Positions 4,561 through 12,057 of a stretch of 12,478 nucleotides of DNA are shown here, in pieces (position 1 is the stretch's first letter; every line of letters starts with the position of its first letter). The stretch is taken from assembly GCA_004524425.1 (NCBI GenBank), contig SDNN01000067.1, forward strand, positions 1 to 12,478, in the 5' to 3' direction. The notes under the pieces are model-generated. The model worked only from the letters and a program-made list of their open reading frames with translations. It did no database searches and was not told where the DNA came from. The translations under genes and the position numbers were made by a program. This DNA comes from Promethearchaeota archaeon. Lineage in GTDB: Archaea > Asgardarchaeota > Lokiarchaeia > Sigynarchaeales > SOKP01.

Positions 4561-7470
4561 TTAATAAATGCCATATTCACGAACATTTTTTCTAATTTTG
4601 GGGATAATTTCTCTAAATTCCTCTATACGCTTATGATATTTATTAAACAATTCATTGAATGCAGAAATTTCTTCTCTATCAATTTCTTTGACAAATTCAT
4701 ACGAAATGGAATCTAATTCATCGAAAATTTTATCAAATTCTTCCGAGTATTCTATAAGTTTAGGATCAACATTTTTTCGCAATTTTCTTACCATGTTTCT
4801 TAATTTACCCCTTGGAATCCTTATTTTTTCAATTAAATCATCACATTGACTGATAAGTTGGTATGATTTACCCTTATCATCACCGCTTAATTTAGATTCT
4901 ATGATTTCAGTTCTCCATGTATTTATTCTACCCCGTGCAAATGTATCAAAATTTAAAGATATCGAATCAATCCCTTCTTTTACCAAAAATCGTAAAAATT
5001 CTGGATCATCACTCGGTGCTTGTCCACATATACCCACTTTTTTACCATGTTCATGTGCTGTTTTTATTAAATGGGCCACAGAGCGTCTAATAGCTTCACT
5101 ATTAGTTATATAATTATAATTTCTTGATAACGGAATGAGCTTAGCATCATCTCGACTCACTCCATAAGTTAATTGGGTTAAATCATTTGATCCTATTGAA
5201 AATCCATCAAAATATTGACAAAATAGATCCGCACAAATGATATTTGAGGGAATTTCAGCCATGCAGTATAATTGTAAATCATCCTTTCCTCTTTCTAATC
5301 CCTGGCTTTTCATTATGTTTATTATTGCCTGGGCTTCTTCTGGACTTCTACAAAAAGGGAGCATGGGAATAATATTTGTCAATCCCCATTCCCTTGCTTT
5401 TTTAATGGCTCTTAATTCTAAAATAAAAGCATTTTGAAAATCATCAGAAACGTAGCGTGAACAGCCCCTAAATCCCATCATGGGGTTGGCCTCATCCCCT
5501 TCATAAATCCAGCCTCCAATTAAATTAGCGTATTCATTAGTCTTAAAATCTGAAAGCCTAACTACACAGGGGGAAATTTTACCATCCGGAAGCTCCTTCC
5601 ACACCCCAGCTGCTATCGTGGCGATACCTTCTGCTAATTTATCTACGTAAAATTCTTCCTTGTTCTCATAACCTACAGTATATTGTCTAATTTTGTCCAG
5701 AGTTTTTTTTAATTTTCTAATTTCCTCATTAAAAGGGTCTTTATGATAGAGATCGCTTTTTTTAATTTGTTCAATCTTTTTTCTGCGTTCTAATAAAATG
5801 TCATATCTCATTAATAATGCTTCATAATCAATCAGACAATTGGGATGTATTTGAGACTCATCGTTGATGATAAATTCTAATCTTGCCAAACCAGTTCCAT
5901 CGGGATATTTACCTGCGGAGAGAGCACCCTTAGGAATTCCCAAATTCACTAACACTTGAGTTTTTGTTCTAGGTAATTCAGCAAATTCAATTGTATCAAA
6001 GTCATATTCCACTTCTCTGGTCCATATCCGTGGTTCTCCTTCACTACAATCAATAGTGATATTTTCTAAGTTTCCCTCCCGTTGTCTTTCTTTTACCATT
6101 CCAACAATGTTATCAGCACCTACAATGGCAACGATGTTTAATTCTCTTGAAACTATTGCCGCATGACAGGTTGGACCCCCTCGCTCGGTAATGACACCAC
6201 CTAGATTCTGCATGTAAGATGTCCAGTCAGGATTAGTCTCCTCTGTTATTAAAATGTCACCTTCTTCCAATAAATGAGCTTCATTGATGTCTGAAATTAC
6301 TTTCACTTTCCCATATTCGATTCTTCGACCGATTGCAGTACCGCTATTTTCAATCAATAGTCCTTCAGATGATAATTTTATGGGATCTTCTAGCAAATAA
6401 AAGATCTCTTCAGTATCTCCCTTCTGCGAATGAACCGTCTCTGGTCTTGCTTGAACTATGTAAATTTTACCATTACTGCCTAATGCCCACTCAATATCCA
6501 TGGGCCTAGCATAATGTTCCCGGATATTAATAGCGTGTCTTGCTAATTTTAAGACTTGATCATCATTTAAGCAGTATTTTTGCTGTTTTTCCTTCGGTAC
6601 GGGAATAGTAATAGTGCCTACTTTCTTTTCGGGGTCAAAGATCATCATCTTTTCTTTTTTAACTAATTCTCGACGTATGATCGGTAATTGAGGTGCATGT
6701 TTAAAGACTAAAAACTCGTCCCCTTTCTCAACACCTTGAACTATCAGTTCGCCAAGGCCCCAAGTACCACGAATCGTCACAACGTTAGGGGATCCTGAAT
6801 CGGGATCTTCAGTGAACATGACTCCAGAAGCTTCAACGCCAGCTATACCTCCTGCCATTTCCTGAACTCCCACGCTTAGCTTAACGGCAAAATGGTCAAA
6901 GTTCGCTCTTTCCCGATACATGGTGGCTCTAGTTGTGAAGACTGAAGCCATATCCTTTAAAATATATTCTAATATGGCTTGATCCCCAGTAATATTTAAA
7001 TGAGTGTCTTGTTGGCCGGCGAATGACGCATCGGGAAGATCCTCCGCAGTAGCAGAGGATCTTATGGCAAACGTGCTCTCCTCTCCAATTCTCTCGACTA
7101 ATTTATGATATGCTTCTAATATTTCGTCTGCTAAACTGTCCGGAATTTTAGCCTGTTCGATATGGGTTCTAATGTTTGAACAAATCTTATCCACGATTTG
7201 TATGGATTGAATGTCCTCCTTTTTCAATTCATCAGAAATTTTGGAAATCTGATGTTGGATGTATTTTTTTAATGACACTAGTTCACCATCATACAAGATG
7301 TCGTTTGATTCTAAAACATAATCAAAGGCATTTGCTGTGACCGCAAAACCCAAAGGGACGGGGATTCCAAAGCTTAGAAGCTCCCCTAATGAGCTATTCT
7401 TGCCTCCGACCATTGCGACATCTGTTGCTCTTACATCCTCAAAAAATTTAATGTATCTATAATCACTCAT
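4561..7470 (-). CDS. ppsA: Phosphoenolpyruvate synthase with extended C-terminus
   Basis: 969 residues. It converts pyruvate + ATP + water to PEP + AMP + phosphate, a cytosolic entry step of gluconeogenesis. Domains in order: ATP-binding PPDK-type domain (~8-345) with V-G-G-K-N-S-S-L-G (21-29), R-S-S-A-T-A-E-D (137-144) and R-P-M-D-I-E-W (322-328); swivelling phosphohistidine domain (~380-480) with G-G-P-T-C-H-A-A-I, catalytic His436; PEP/pyruvate barrel (~500-850) with N-P-M-M-G-F-R-G (662-669), S-I-G-S-N-D-L-T-Q-L (758-767) and catalytic Cys815 in G-I-C-G-Q. All key residues are intact. E. coli PpsA is about 790 residues; the excess lies in a charged insertion at ~550-602 and a coiled-coil-like tail at ~851-969. 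No Shine-Dalgarno precedes the ATG. A TATA-like tract ~30 bases upstream suggests a leaderless or near-leaderless message. Confidence 0.96.
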   Translation of the reverse strand: MSDYRYIKFFEDVRATDVAMVGGKNSSLGELLSFGIPVPLGFAVTANAFDYVLESNDILYDGELVSLKKYIQHQISKISDELKKEDIQSIQIVDKICSNIRTHIEQAKIPDSLADEILEAYHKLVERIGEESTFAIRSSATAEDLPDASFAGQQDTHLNITGDQAILEYILKDMASVFTTRATMYRERANFDHFAVKLSVGVQEMAGGIAGVEASGVMFTEDPDSGSPNVVTIRGTWGLGELIVQGVEKGDEFLVFKHAPQLPIIRRELVKKEKMMIFDPEKKVGTITIPVPKEKQQKYCLNDDQVLKLARHAINIREHYARPMDIEWALGSNGKIYIVQARPETVHSQKGDTEEIFYLLEDPIKLSSEGLLIENSGTAIGRRIEYGKVKVISDINEAHLLEEGDILITEETNPDWTSYMQNLGGVITERGGPTCHAAIVSRELNIVAIVGADNIVGMVKERQREGNLENITIDCSEGEPRIWTREVEYDFDTIEFAELPRTKTQVLVNLGIPKGALSAGKYPDGTGLARLEFIINDESQIHPNCLIDYEALLMRYDILLERRKKIEQIKKSDLYHKDPFNEEIRKLKKTLDKIRQYTVGYENKEEFYVDKLAEGIATIAAGVWKELPDGKISPCVVRLSDFKTNEYANLIGGWIYEGDEANPMMGFRGCSRYVSDDFQNAFILELRAIKKAREWGLTNIIPMLPFCRSPEEAQAIINIMKSQGLERGKDDLQLYCMAEIPSNIICADLFCQYFDGFSIGSNDLTQLTYGVSRDDAKLIPLSRNYNYITNSEAIRRSVAHLIKTAHEHGKKVGICGQAPSDDPEFLRFLVKEGIDSISLNFDTFARGRINTWRTEIIESKLSGDDKGKSYQLISQCDDLIEKIRIPRGKLRNMVRKLRKNVDPKLIEYSEEFDKIFDELDSISYEFVKEIDREEISAFNELFNKYHKRIEEFREIIPKIRKNVREYGIY

Positions 7471-7495
7471 TACAATTCATCAATGAGTTAAGATC

Positions 7496-7506
7496 TATTT
7501 TATAAT
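7496..7506 (-). promoter_or_regulatory. Candidate TATA box of ppsA
   Basis: ATTATAAAATA on the minus strand is centred about 33 bases before the ppsA ATG. With the usual ~26-base TATA-to-start distance, transcription would begin within about ten bases of the ATG. This fits the lack of a ribosome-binding sequence. AT-rich background limits confidence. Confidence 0.35.
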
Positions 7507-7618
7507 TTTCTCTTTATTCAATTATTAATTAAATGGCAAAAGCGTAATAAGTATTACTTTATGAATTTGATATCGTCTCTTGAGTCAAGTTAGTTCTTAT
7601 TTTCTATTTATTTGGAAA

Positions 7619-8227
7619 TTAAGGTAATAACATTCCAAATTTTTTCTTCCAGTAATAGATTCCCATGGTTGACAAGACGAGCATATAAAATATCACTACT
7701 GCTGTCATTAACTCTGAAATCTCACCTTCAATCTTGAGCGCGGCATGTATCCTTGCATAACTGTCAAAACAACTAACAAATATGAGGTAAAAAAGAAAGC
7801 TCCATAATAAATATCTTTTACTAATGGCGACTTTTGGATTAAGCAATAAAAAAGCTTGAATAACAAGAATAATACCATGTAATACTACTCCCGACATCAA
7901 AGATGTGAGATCCTTCGTAGTAGGAATGAATAAAACGGTCGCTATAACTAATACGAATATGGTGAGAATGGAGAGCGAATTAAAGAAAGTAGATTCAAAC
8001 TTGTTTAAACAGACAATTGAAATGATGATAAGCGAAATGTACGTGGTATGGGTTAATCTACGGTAATTTTGAATGATTAAAAAATGATAAAACCATATGG
8101 AAATGCAAAAACATAATATAATAAAGCCAATGATTTGTATCAATAAGGAATATCGTCTCGAATTTATTACAATTATGCGTGTATCGATTATTGCGGAGGT
8201 TCGTGGCGTAGTGCTCTTTTCATTCAA
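7619..8227 (-). CDS. Six-helix membrane protein, paralogous family member 1
   Basis: 202 residues with about six membrane segments (~26-50, 61-75, 84-101, 109-129, 138-153, 173-191). It is clearly paralogous to the proteins at 8325-8999 and 10993-11769. Shared landmarks are N-K-F-E-S-x-x-x-N-S (75-84), S-K-R-Y-L-L-W (136-142), F-L-F-Y (144-147), S-E-L-M-T (171-175) and the C-terminus K-K-K-F-G-M-L-L-P. It is the shortest copy: the acidic N-terminal cytosolic segment and the Q-K-E-F-S-T-G-V motif of the other two are missing or replaced by R/I-rich sequence. The only usable in-frame start is TTG at 8227, since a TGA lies three codons upstream. No ribosome site is visible and an out-of-frame ATG overlaps it, so the N-terminus is uncertain. 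It lies 97 bases after the next paralog on the same strand. Function unknown. Confidence 0.75.
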   Translation of the reverse strand: MNEKSTTPRTSAIIDTRIIVINSRRYSLLIQIIGFIILCFCISIWFYHFLIIQNYRRLTHTTYISLIIISIVCLNKFESTFFNSLSILTIFVLVIATVLFIPTTKDLTSLMSGVVLHGIILVIQAFLLLNPKVAISKRYLLWSFLFYLIFVSCFDSYARIHAALKIEGEISELMTAVVIFYMLVLSTMGIYYWKKKFGMLLP

Positions 8228-8324
8228 TAATGTTCAAATATAAAAAATTAAATCGTTGATAATAGATACTTATTCTCGTTCAATTAAAAATTTTCTAAAA
8301 TGAGAAAAATATGATTAAAAAAGA

Positions 8325-8999
8325 TTAAGGAAGCAGGATTCCATATTTTTTCTTGTAAAAATACACTCCAATCGCGCACAATATGAACACGTAGAAAATT
8401 TGAATTGAGGTCATAAGTTCCGTATAAATGGCTTTCATGTTTGTAATCTCTATTAAGCGTGAATAATTATCATAATTGGACAAATATATAATGTAGAATA
8501 TGAATCCAATTAGCAAGTATCTCTTACTGGCGGGAATCCTTTTATGAAGCACGATGAATAGTTGAAATCCTGCCATCGCAAAATGTAAAACTGGACCACC
8601 CAGCAATGAATACGTGTCTTTTATGGAATTCAATAAGAACACCGATATTAGAAAAAATCCCATGCTGGATACGGCCAAGAATGAATTAAGAAAGGCCGAT
8701 TCGAATTTATTAATGCAACTTAAACTGATTAATATTAAGGTTAAATAGGTGGTATGTGTCAAGGGAATTAGGTCTTGAGCTATGAAAAAGAAATAGATCC
8801 AATAAAAAACACATAAACTAAGAAGAGCAAAGCCAAACACTTTTACTCCTGTTGAAAATTCCTTTTGATCGATGACCTTTTGTTTAGGCTCCAAGACATT
8901 TAAATAATTTTCCGAATCTTCCGTGAGAGAATTACTCTTGTTTAATTCTTCATCAATTCTATAAATAACTTGGTCGGCAATGGCATTAATTTCATTCAA
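8325..8999 (-). CDS. Six-helix membrane protein, paralogous family member 2
   Basis: 224 residues. It has a ~50-residue acidic soluble N-terminus, then E-P-K-Q-K-x-x-x-Q-K-E-F-S-T-G-V (37-52), then about six membrane segments (~53-73, 82-99, 103-123, 132-152, 159-175, 196-214). The inter-helix motifs are I-N-K-F-E-S (96-101), L-H-K-R-I-P-A-S-K-R-Y (151-161) and T-E-L-M-T-S (193-198), and it ends K-K-K-Y-G-I-L-L-P. The protein at 10993-11769 is its closest relative in the window. The start is TTG at 8999, with CAGGT four bases upstream on the minus strand. The same frame stays open for 30 more codons, up to a TAA at 9090-9092, and the extra codons look protein-like. The true N-terminus may therefore be longer, from a rare start codon or through a lost start. 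Function unknown; it could be a membrane scaffold, sensor or transporter. Confidence 0.78.
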   Translation of the reverse strand: MNEINAIADQVIYRIDEELNKSNSLTEDSENYLNVLEPKQKVIDQKEFSTGVKVFGFALLSLCVFYWIYFFFIAQDLIPLTHTTYLTLILISLSCINKFESAFLNSFLAVSSMGFFLISVFLLNSIKDTYSLLGGPVLHFAMAGFQLFIVLHKRIPASKRYLLIGFIFYIIYLSNYDNYSRLIEITNMKAIYTELMTSIQIFYVFILCAIGVYFYKKKYGILLP

Positions 9000-9346
9000 G
9001 TTAACCTGAAAAGGATTTGCATCTTGTTTGGATATTATATGCTCAAAAGCCTTGTCATTTTTTATCCTTAACTTAACATCTTCAGTAATTTATACCTCAA
9101 CCTCTTGACTATAATGAGAAGAAAAAAATAATACCGGTAATCATATTTTTAGTATTAATTCAACTATTTAAATTTATACTTTTTTACCAAAATTAATAGT
9201 ATAAGTAATTTATAAAAGAATTCTGGGTACAAAAAATAAAGTATTGATCATTTATTACCACAAATTGGTACGTTTAAAAATAAAATCTAACTTAGATAAG
9301 AGCTATTAAGATTAATTTTTCAAGTATGTAATACATATTTACATAG
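9000..9346. other. Divergent intergenic region upstream of vapB
   Basis: 347 bases separate the TTG start of the membrane protein from vapB. About the first 90 bases (9000-9089) are in frame with the membrane protein on the minus strand and free of stops. The rest is very AT-rich, with no gene or RNA fold seen. It should contain two divergent promoters, and it ends in the TACATA repeat cluster at 9325-9345. Confidence 0.45.
9325..9345. promoter_or_regulatory. Candidate VapB autoregulatory operator
   Basis: Three copies of one hexamer lie in 21 bases, ending one base before the vapB ATG. They are TATGTA (9325-9330) inverted against TACATA (9332-9337) around a single A, then a direct TACATA (9340-9345). 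Equivalently, TATGTAA and TTACATA form a perfect 7-bp inverted repeat with a 7-base spacer. Toxin-antitoxin operons are typically repressed by the antitoxin binding such repeats over their own promoter. The role is inferred from position and symmetry. Confidence 0.5.
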
Positions 9347-9577
9347 ATGAGAACTAATGTTATAATTGATGATGAATTAAAAGAGAAATGGTGGGAGATT
9401 AAAAAGGAAGCAGATCGTCTCAACATGAAAATTGGGGATTATATTATCTTCTGTCATGATCTTAGAAAAAAAATGGTCAATAAAGATAAGATTCTCGAGA
9501 TTTTAGAGAAGCCATTATCTAATGGGTTAAAAAATATTGATGTTATAGAAGCAAGCAAAAGCATGTGGAAACCATGA
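9347..9577 (+). CDS. vapB: VapB-like antitoxin
   Basis: 76 residues. The N-terminus R-T-N-V-I-I-D-D-E-L (2-11), followed by a basic helix and a second helix (to about 42), fits a ribbon-helix-helix-like DNA-binding antitoxin. The C-terminal tail ends E-A-S-K-S-M-W-K-P, a charged/aromatic segment of the kind VapB proteins thread into the toxin active site. The stop overlaps the toxin start in an ATGA arrangement (9574-9577), the usual translational coupling of vapBC. No Shine-Dalgarno is visible and a hexamer repeat cluster abuts the ATG, so the message may be leaderless. It should neutralise the PIN toxin and repress its own promoter. The family is assigned mainly from context plus the N-terminal pattern; sequence alone is weaker. 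Confidence 0.72.
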   Translation: MRTNVIIDDELKEKWWEIKKEADRLNMKIGDYIIFCHDLRKKMVNKDKILEILEKPLSNGLKNIDVIEASKSMWKP

Positions 9578-9980
9578 GAGGAATCGATTCAAACATTCTT
9601 GTCTATGCATTAAATAAAGATCTTCCTGAACACACATCTTGTAAAGAACTTTTAATTAATGTAGTAAATGGAAAAGAACTCGTGAGTATTCCTACAATAG
9701 TATTCATGGAAACATTTCATGCCTTAGTTAAAGTATTTAAATATAAAGAGATTGAGGTTAAAAAGCGGTTAATAGCAATCATTGATTCGAGAAATATTAA
9801 CGTATTAGACATCTCAACATCTTCTATATTGCTTGCATTTGAGATAGCCGAAAATACAAGATGGGAGAAAGAGATGCCTTGATTGCGGCAAGTTTATTAG
9901 AAAATAAAATTCAAGAGATATATTCGCACGATTCTGATTTTGATAAAATATTGCTAATAAAACGGATTGATCCAATCTAA
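9574..9980 (+). pseudogene. vapC: VapC PIN-domain toxin, frameshifted
   Basis: A PIN-domain ribonuclease toxin split by a -1 frame change. The first frame (ATG 9574, overlapping the vapB stop) opens M-R-G-I-D-S-N-I-L-V-Y-A, giving acidic residue D5, and includes M-E-T-F-H-A-L with E46. It then runs into a stop at 9880-9882 after A-E-N-T-R-W. The other frame continues K-Y-K-M-G-E-R-D-A-L-I-A-A and S-H-D-S-D-F-D to TAA at 9978-9980, supplying the third and fourth PIN acidic residues. Adding one A to the A4 run at 9851-9854 restores a continuous 135-residue protein of normal VapC length with D5, E46, D101 and D120. It is either a real inactivating deletion, a homopolymer sequencing error, or, less likely, programmed slippage. 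A GTG at 9565 is an alternative start but the ATGA overlap is preferred. Confidence 0.85.
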
Positions 9981-10006
9981 TACATGAATCCAATCTAATT
10001 CATGAA
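9971..10006 (+). repeat. 18-bp tandem duplication at the vapC stop
   Basis: TCCAATCTAATACATGAA (9971-9988) is followed immediately by TCCAATCTAATTCATGAA (9989-10006), two copies differing at one base. The first copy contains the vapC stop codon. It looks like a recent slippage duplication or a short insertion footprint. Confidence 0.8.
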
Positions 10007-10022
10007 TGACTCATAATGAATA

Positions 10023-10051
10023 GCTTTTGGTAAAAATTTTTCTCCAAAAGC
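10023..10051. terminator. Hairpin between convergent vapC and DUF998 genes
   Basis: GCTTTTGG (10023-10030) and CCAAAAGC (10044-10051) form a perfect 8-bp stem around a 13-base loop. It sits downstream of both convergent genes, so it is a plausible bidirectional terminator. No strong T-run follows on either strand. Confidence 0.4.
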
Positions 10052-10123
10052 AAGTTGAAATAAGCTCAAAGATGAACTTTATTGAAAGATTAAAGGTAAA
10101 GAAAATTCGTAAAATTGCACTTT

Positions 10124-10873
10124 TTAGTTTTTCTTCTTGCGTCTTTTCTTTTTAGAGGGGATTATAATTCCTTGTTTGCGCACGAAACGCAACCTCTCGA
10201 TACGCTTTTTCATGCTATAAACTATGACACCTATAAATAGAAAGGATAGCAGTATGGTTGCCCACTCCATTATGGGTACAATAAATATCCATAAGATTAG
10301 GTTAATCGCTGCGGCTGAAAAGCCAAATTTAGCAACATTGCGCGTGAATTTATATTTATAAAGCGCAATTGAGGGAAATAAAAAGGTAAACACGCTTATG
10401 ATAAAAAGACTCATCGCCCAAAATATGTGGATTAAAAAATAATTCTCTGGATAGACTCCGCACATGATCATCGCGAATGAACAATAAAATCCTGCTAATT
10501 GCGTTAACATGGTAAGCCTCTTGTTCCTTTTACCGCCGATGTACCATTCATATAATCCAATAAAGAAGGGAAAAAGTGAAGCTCCTGCAACGATGATTCC
10601 TATATTAAAGAAAATTGCACCTTCAGGATTCAATTCAGTATTCCCCAGATTACTCATCCAATTGACAAATGGATTGTACGTTCCCGGGAAAAAAGCCATG
10701 GAAATGAAAGCAAAACTCCAAAAAAATACAATTGCAGTAAGTCCAAAGACGAAGCTGATTGGCCATTTCCTCGGAATGGGAAACTCGTTTATTATTTTTT
10801 TTACTTTTTCTATTTTCTCAGCTTTCATTGAAAGATCCTCTAATTTATGTTTGGAAATTAATTTCAGTTTCAT
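10124..10873 (-). CDS. DUF998-type integral membrane protein
   Basis: 249 residues. A ~38-residue charged N-terminus is followed by about six membrane segments (~39-62, 83-108, 119-141, 145-170, 179-200, 203-220), ending in a strongly basic tail (K-K-K-R-R-K-K-K-N). After helix 1 comes Y-N-P-F-V-N-W-M-S-N-L-G-N-T (66-79), then N-P-E-G-A-I-F-F-N-I-G-I (82-93). This matches the S-x-L-G ... G-x-x-F-N signature I associate with DUF998 membrane proteins. The function of the family is not established. The ATG at 10873 has no ribosome-binding sequence and lies inside one arm of a long imperfect hairpin (10853-10909), which could limit initiation. In-frame Met16 is a possible shorter start. It lies between the VapBC pair (convergent) and the third six-helix paralog (same strand, 119 bases away). 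Confidence 0.82.
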   Translation of the reverse strand: MKLKLISKHKLEDLSMKAEKIEKVKKIINEFPIPRKWPISFVFGLTAIVFFWSFAFISMAFFPGTYNPFVNWMSNLGNTELNPEGAIFFNIGIIVAGASLFPFFIGLYEWYIGGKRNKRLTMLTQLAGFYCSFAMIMCGVYPENYFLIHIFWAMSLFIISVFTFLFPSIALYKYKFTRNVAKFGFSAAAINLILWIFIVPIMEWATILLSFLFIGVIVYSMKKRIERLRFVRKQGIIIPSKKKRRKKKN

Positions 10874-10909
10874 GAGAAATCATCATGAATCCATGACTGA
10901 AAAATTTCC
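10853..10909 (-). promoter_or_regulatory. Long imperfect hairpin over the DUF998 start codon
   Basis: Plus-strand arms 10853-10875 and 10883-10909 are complementary. The inner stem is a perfect 7 bp (TTCATGA / TCATGAA) around a 7-base loop. A 6-base bulge (10890-10895) follows, then 14 outer pairs interrupted by a 2-base bulge. The start codon (10871-10873) lies in the inner stem. In RNA this could hide the initiation site; in DNA it could be an operator. Confidence 0.5.
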
Positions 10910-10992
10910 ATCTTAAAAGGCGAGTTAGTTAAAAATTACTTCAAATAAATTTTATATCAATAAAAAGGATTTCTATTATAATTTACGCTATT

Positions 10993-11769
10993 TCAAGGCA
11001 ATAAGATACCATAGTATTTCTTCCAGACGTATATAACAATATATGTAGTGGTCAATATATAAAATGAAAGCACGGAAGTAGCAAGCTCAGGCAAGCTTTC
11101 TTCTCTTCCTAAGATCACGTTGATATGCGAGAAGGATTCAAAGGAACTAATGAATAATAAATAGAAAAGAAAACCCCAGATCATGTACCGCTTGCTGACA
11201 GGTATTCTTTTATGCAGAACGAGAAATAATTGAAACCCAGCAACTATCCCATATAACATGGGCCCTATTATGAAATCAATAATGTTATCCGTCACTAAGA
11301 TGGAGCCAATGGTAAAAACTAAAAATCCATATACGGGAATGATGGTAATTGAGTTTAAAAGAACTGATTCAAACTTATTGATAAGCGTGATTGCAATCAA
11401 GATCAAGGTTATATAGACAGAATATGTCAAGTTTTCATATTGTTTTATGATAAAAAAATACCAAATCCAATAAAAAATGCATAATCCTAAAAGAACAATG
11501 CCCCCAATCCTAACTCCCGTGGAAAATTCTTTTTGCTCGAGAAATTTCTTTTTCGGTTCTAAAATATCGGACCTTAATGATTTGAAATGATTGCTCACGT
11601 CTGAAGGTATATCTTCTCTGGTTCCATATTGCTCCATGTATTTTTTCAGTGCATACTCGGCAATTAATTGTATTTTTTCTTCATCAAGATCAATCGATTT
11701 CTTCTTATTAGTTGATTTTTTGTCTTTAAATTCTAACTTTTTGATGATCGATTTTAACCTGTTAAACAT
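10993..11769 (-). CDS. Six-helix membrane protein, paralogous family member 3
   Basis: 258 residues, the longest of the three paralogs. A basic then acidic N-terminal cytosolic region (1-~70, with predicted helix at ~27-48) precedes E-P-K-K-K-x-x-x-Q-K-E-F-S-T-G-V (71-86). About six membrane segments follow (~87-108, 116-130, 137-159, 165-186, 193-209, 229-248). Family landmarks are I-N-K-F-E-S (130-135), L-H-K-R-I-P-V-S-K-R-Y (185-195), F-L-F-Y (200-203), P-E-L-A-T-S (227-232) and the C-terminus K-K-Y-Y-G-I-L-L-P. The ATG is supported by TAAGGT (11777-11782, minus strand) seven bases upstream, which makes this the best-defined start of the family. The gene stands apart from the other two copies, with vapBC and a DUF998 gene between. 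Function unknown; no catalytic motif is visible. Confidence 0.83.
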   Translation of the reverse strand: MFNRLKSIIKKLEFKDKKSTNKKKSIDLDEEKIQLIAEYALKKYMEQYGTREDIPSDVSNHFKSLRSDILEPKKKFLEQKEFSTGVRIGGIVLLGLCIFYWIWYFFIIKQYENLTYSVYITLILIAITLINKFESVLLNSITIIPVYGFLVFTIGSILVTDNIIDFIIGPMLYGIVAGFQLFLVLHKRIPVSKRYMIWGFLFYLLFISSFESFSHINVILGREESLPELATSVLSFYILTTTYIVIYVWKKYYGILLP

Positions 11770-11855
11770 CTTCTTTACCTTAGATTCTTGAGAGGTCTTT
11801 GGCTTAATTCTTTTAATTCACTTGAAATTTAAATTTATTTACTTAATATACTTTG

Positions 11856-11867
11856 AATTTATAAATT
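11856..11867. promoter_or_regulatory. Symmetric TATA-like palindrome in divergent region
   Basis: AATTTATAAATT is a perfect 12-bp palindrome about 90 bases upstream of the minus-strand membrane protein start and 190 bases upstream of the plus-strand gene at 12058. It could serve as a TATA element for the former. The rest of 11770-12057 shows nothing else beyond one 29-codon frame that I do not credit. Confidence 0.25.
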
Positions 11868-12057
11868 TTTTGACAAAATTAGAAATTTAAATGAATGGGT
11901 AATAACCTACATGAGAGATAAATCTTCAATAGATAACGCAAAATTTTCTTTTGTATCAGGTAAGGCATTCTCATATTTTATATCTTTAATATTACTATAA
12001 ATTTTAATAGCCCTTGTTTCTAATTATATTACAAATAAAAATTTCAAAAATATCAAA

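Noticed and set aside
9565..9573. GTG start extending the toxin by three residues
   Set aside because: The ATG at 9574 gives the classical ATGA overlap with vapB and the standard short PIN N-terminus (M-R-G-I-D).
10509..10916. Plus-strand open frame of 135 codons
   Set aside because: It is antisense to the well-supported DUF998 gene; its composition mirrors the hydrophobic helices of that gene and it has no recognisable domain.
11911..12000. 29-codon open frame, in phase with the gene at 12058 and separated from it only by a TAA and 19 sense codons
   Set aside because: It could be read as a broken hydrophobic N-terminus of the 12058 gene. The stretch is short and AT-rich, has no ribosome site, and the downstream ATG gives a sensible start.
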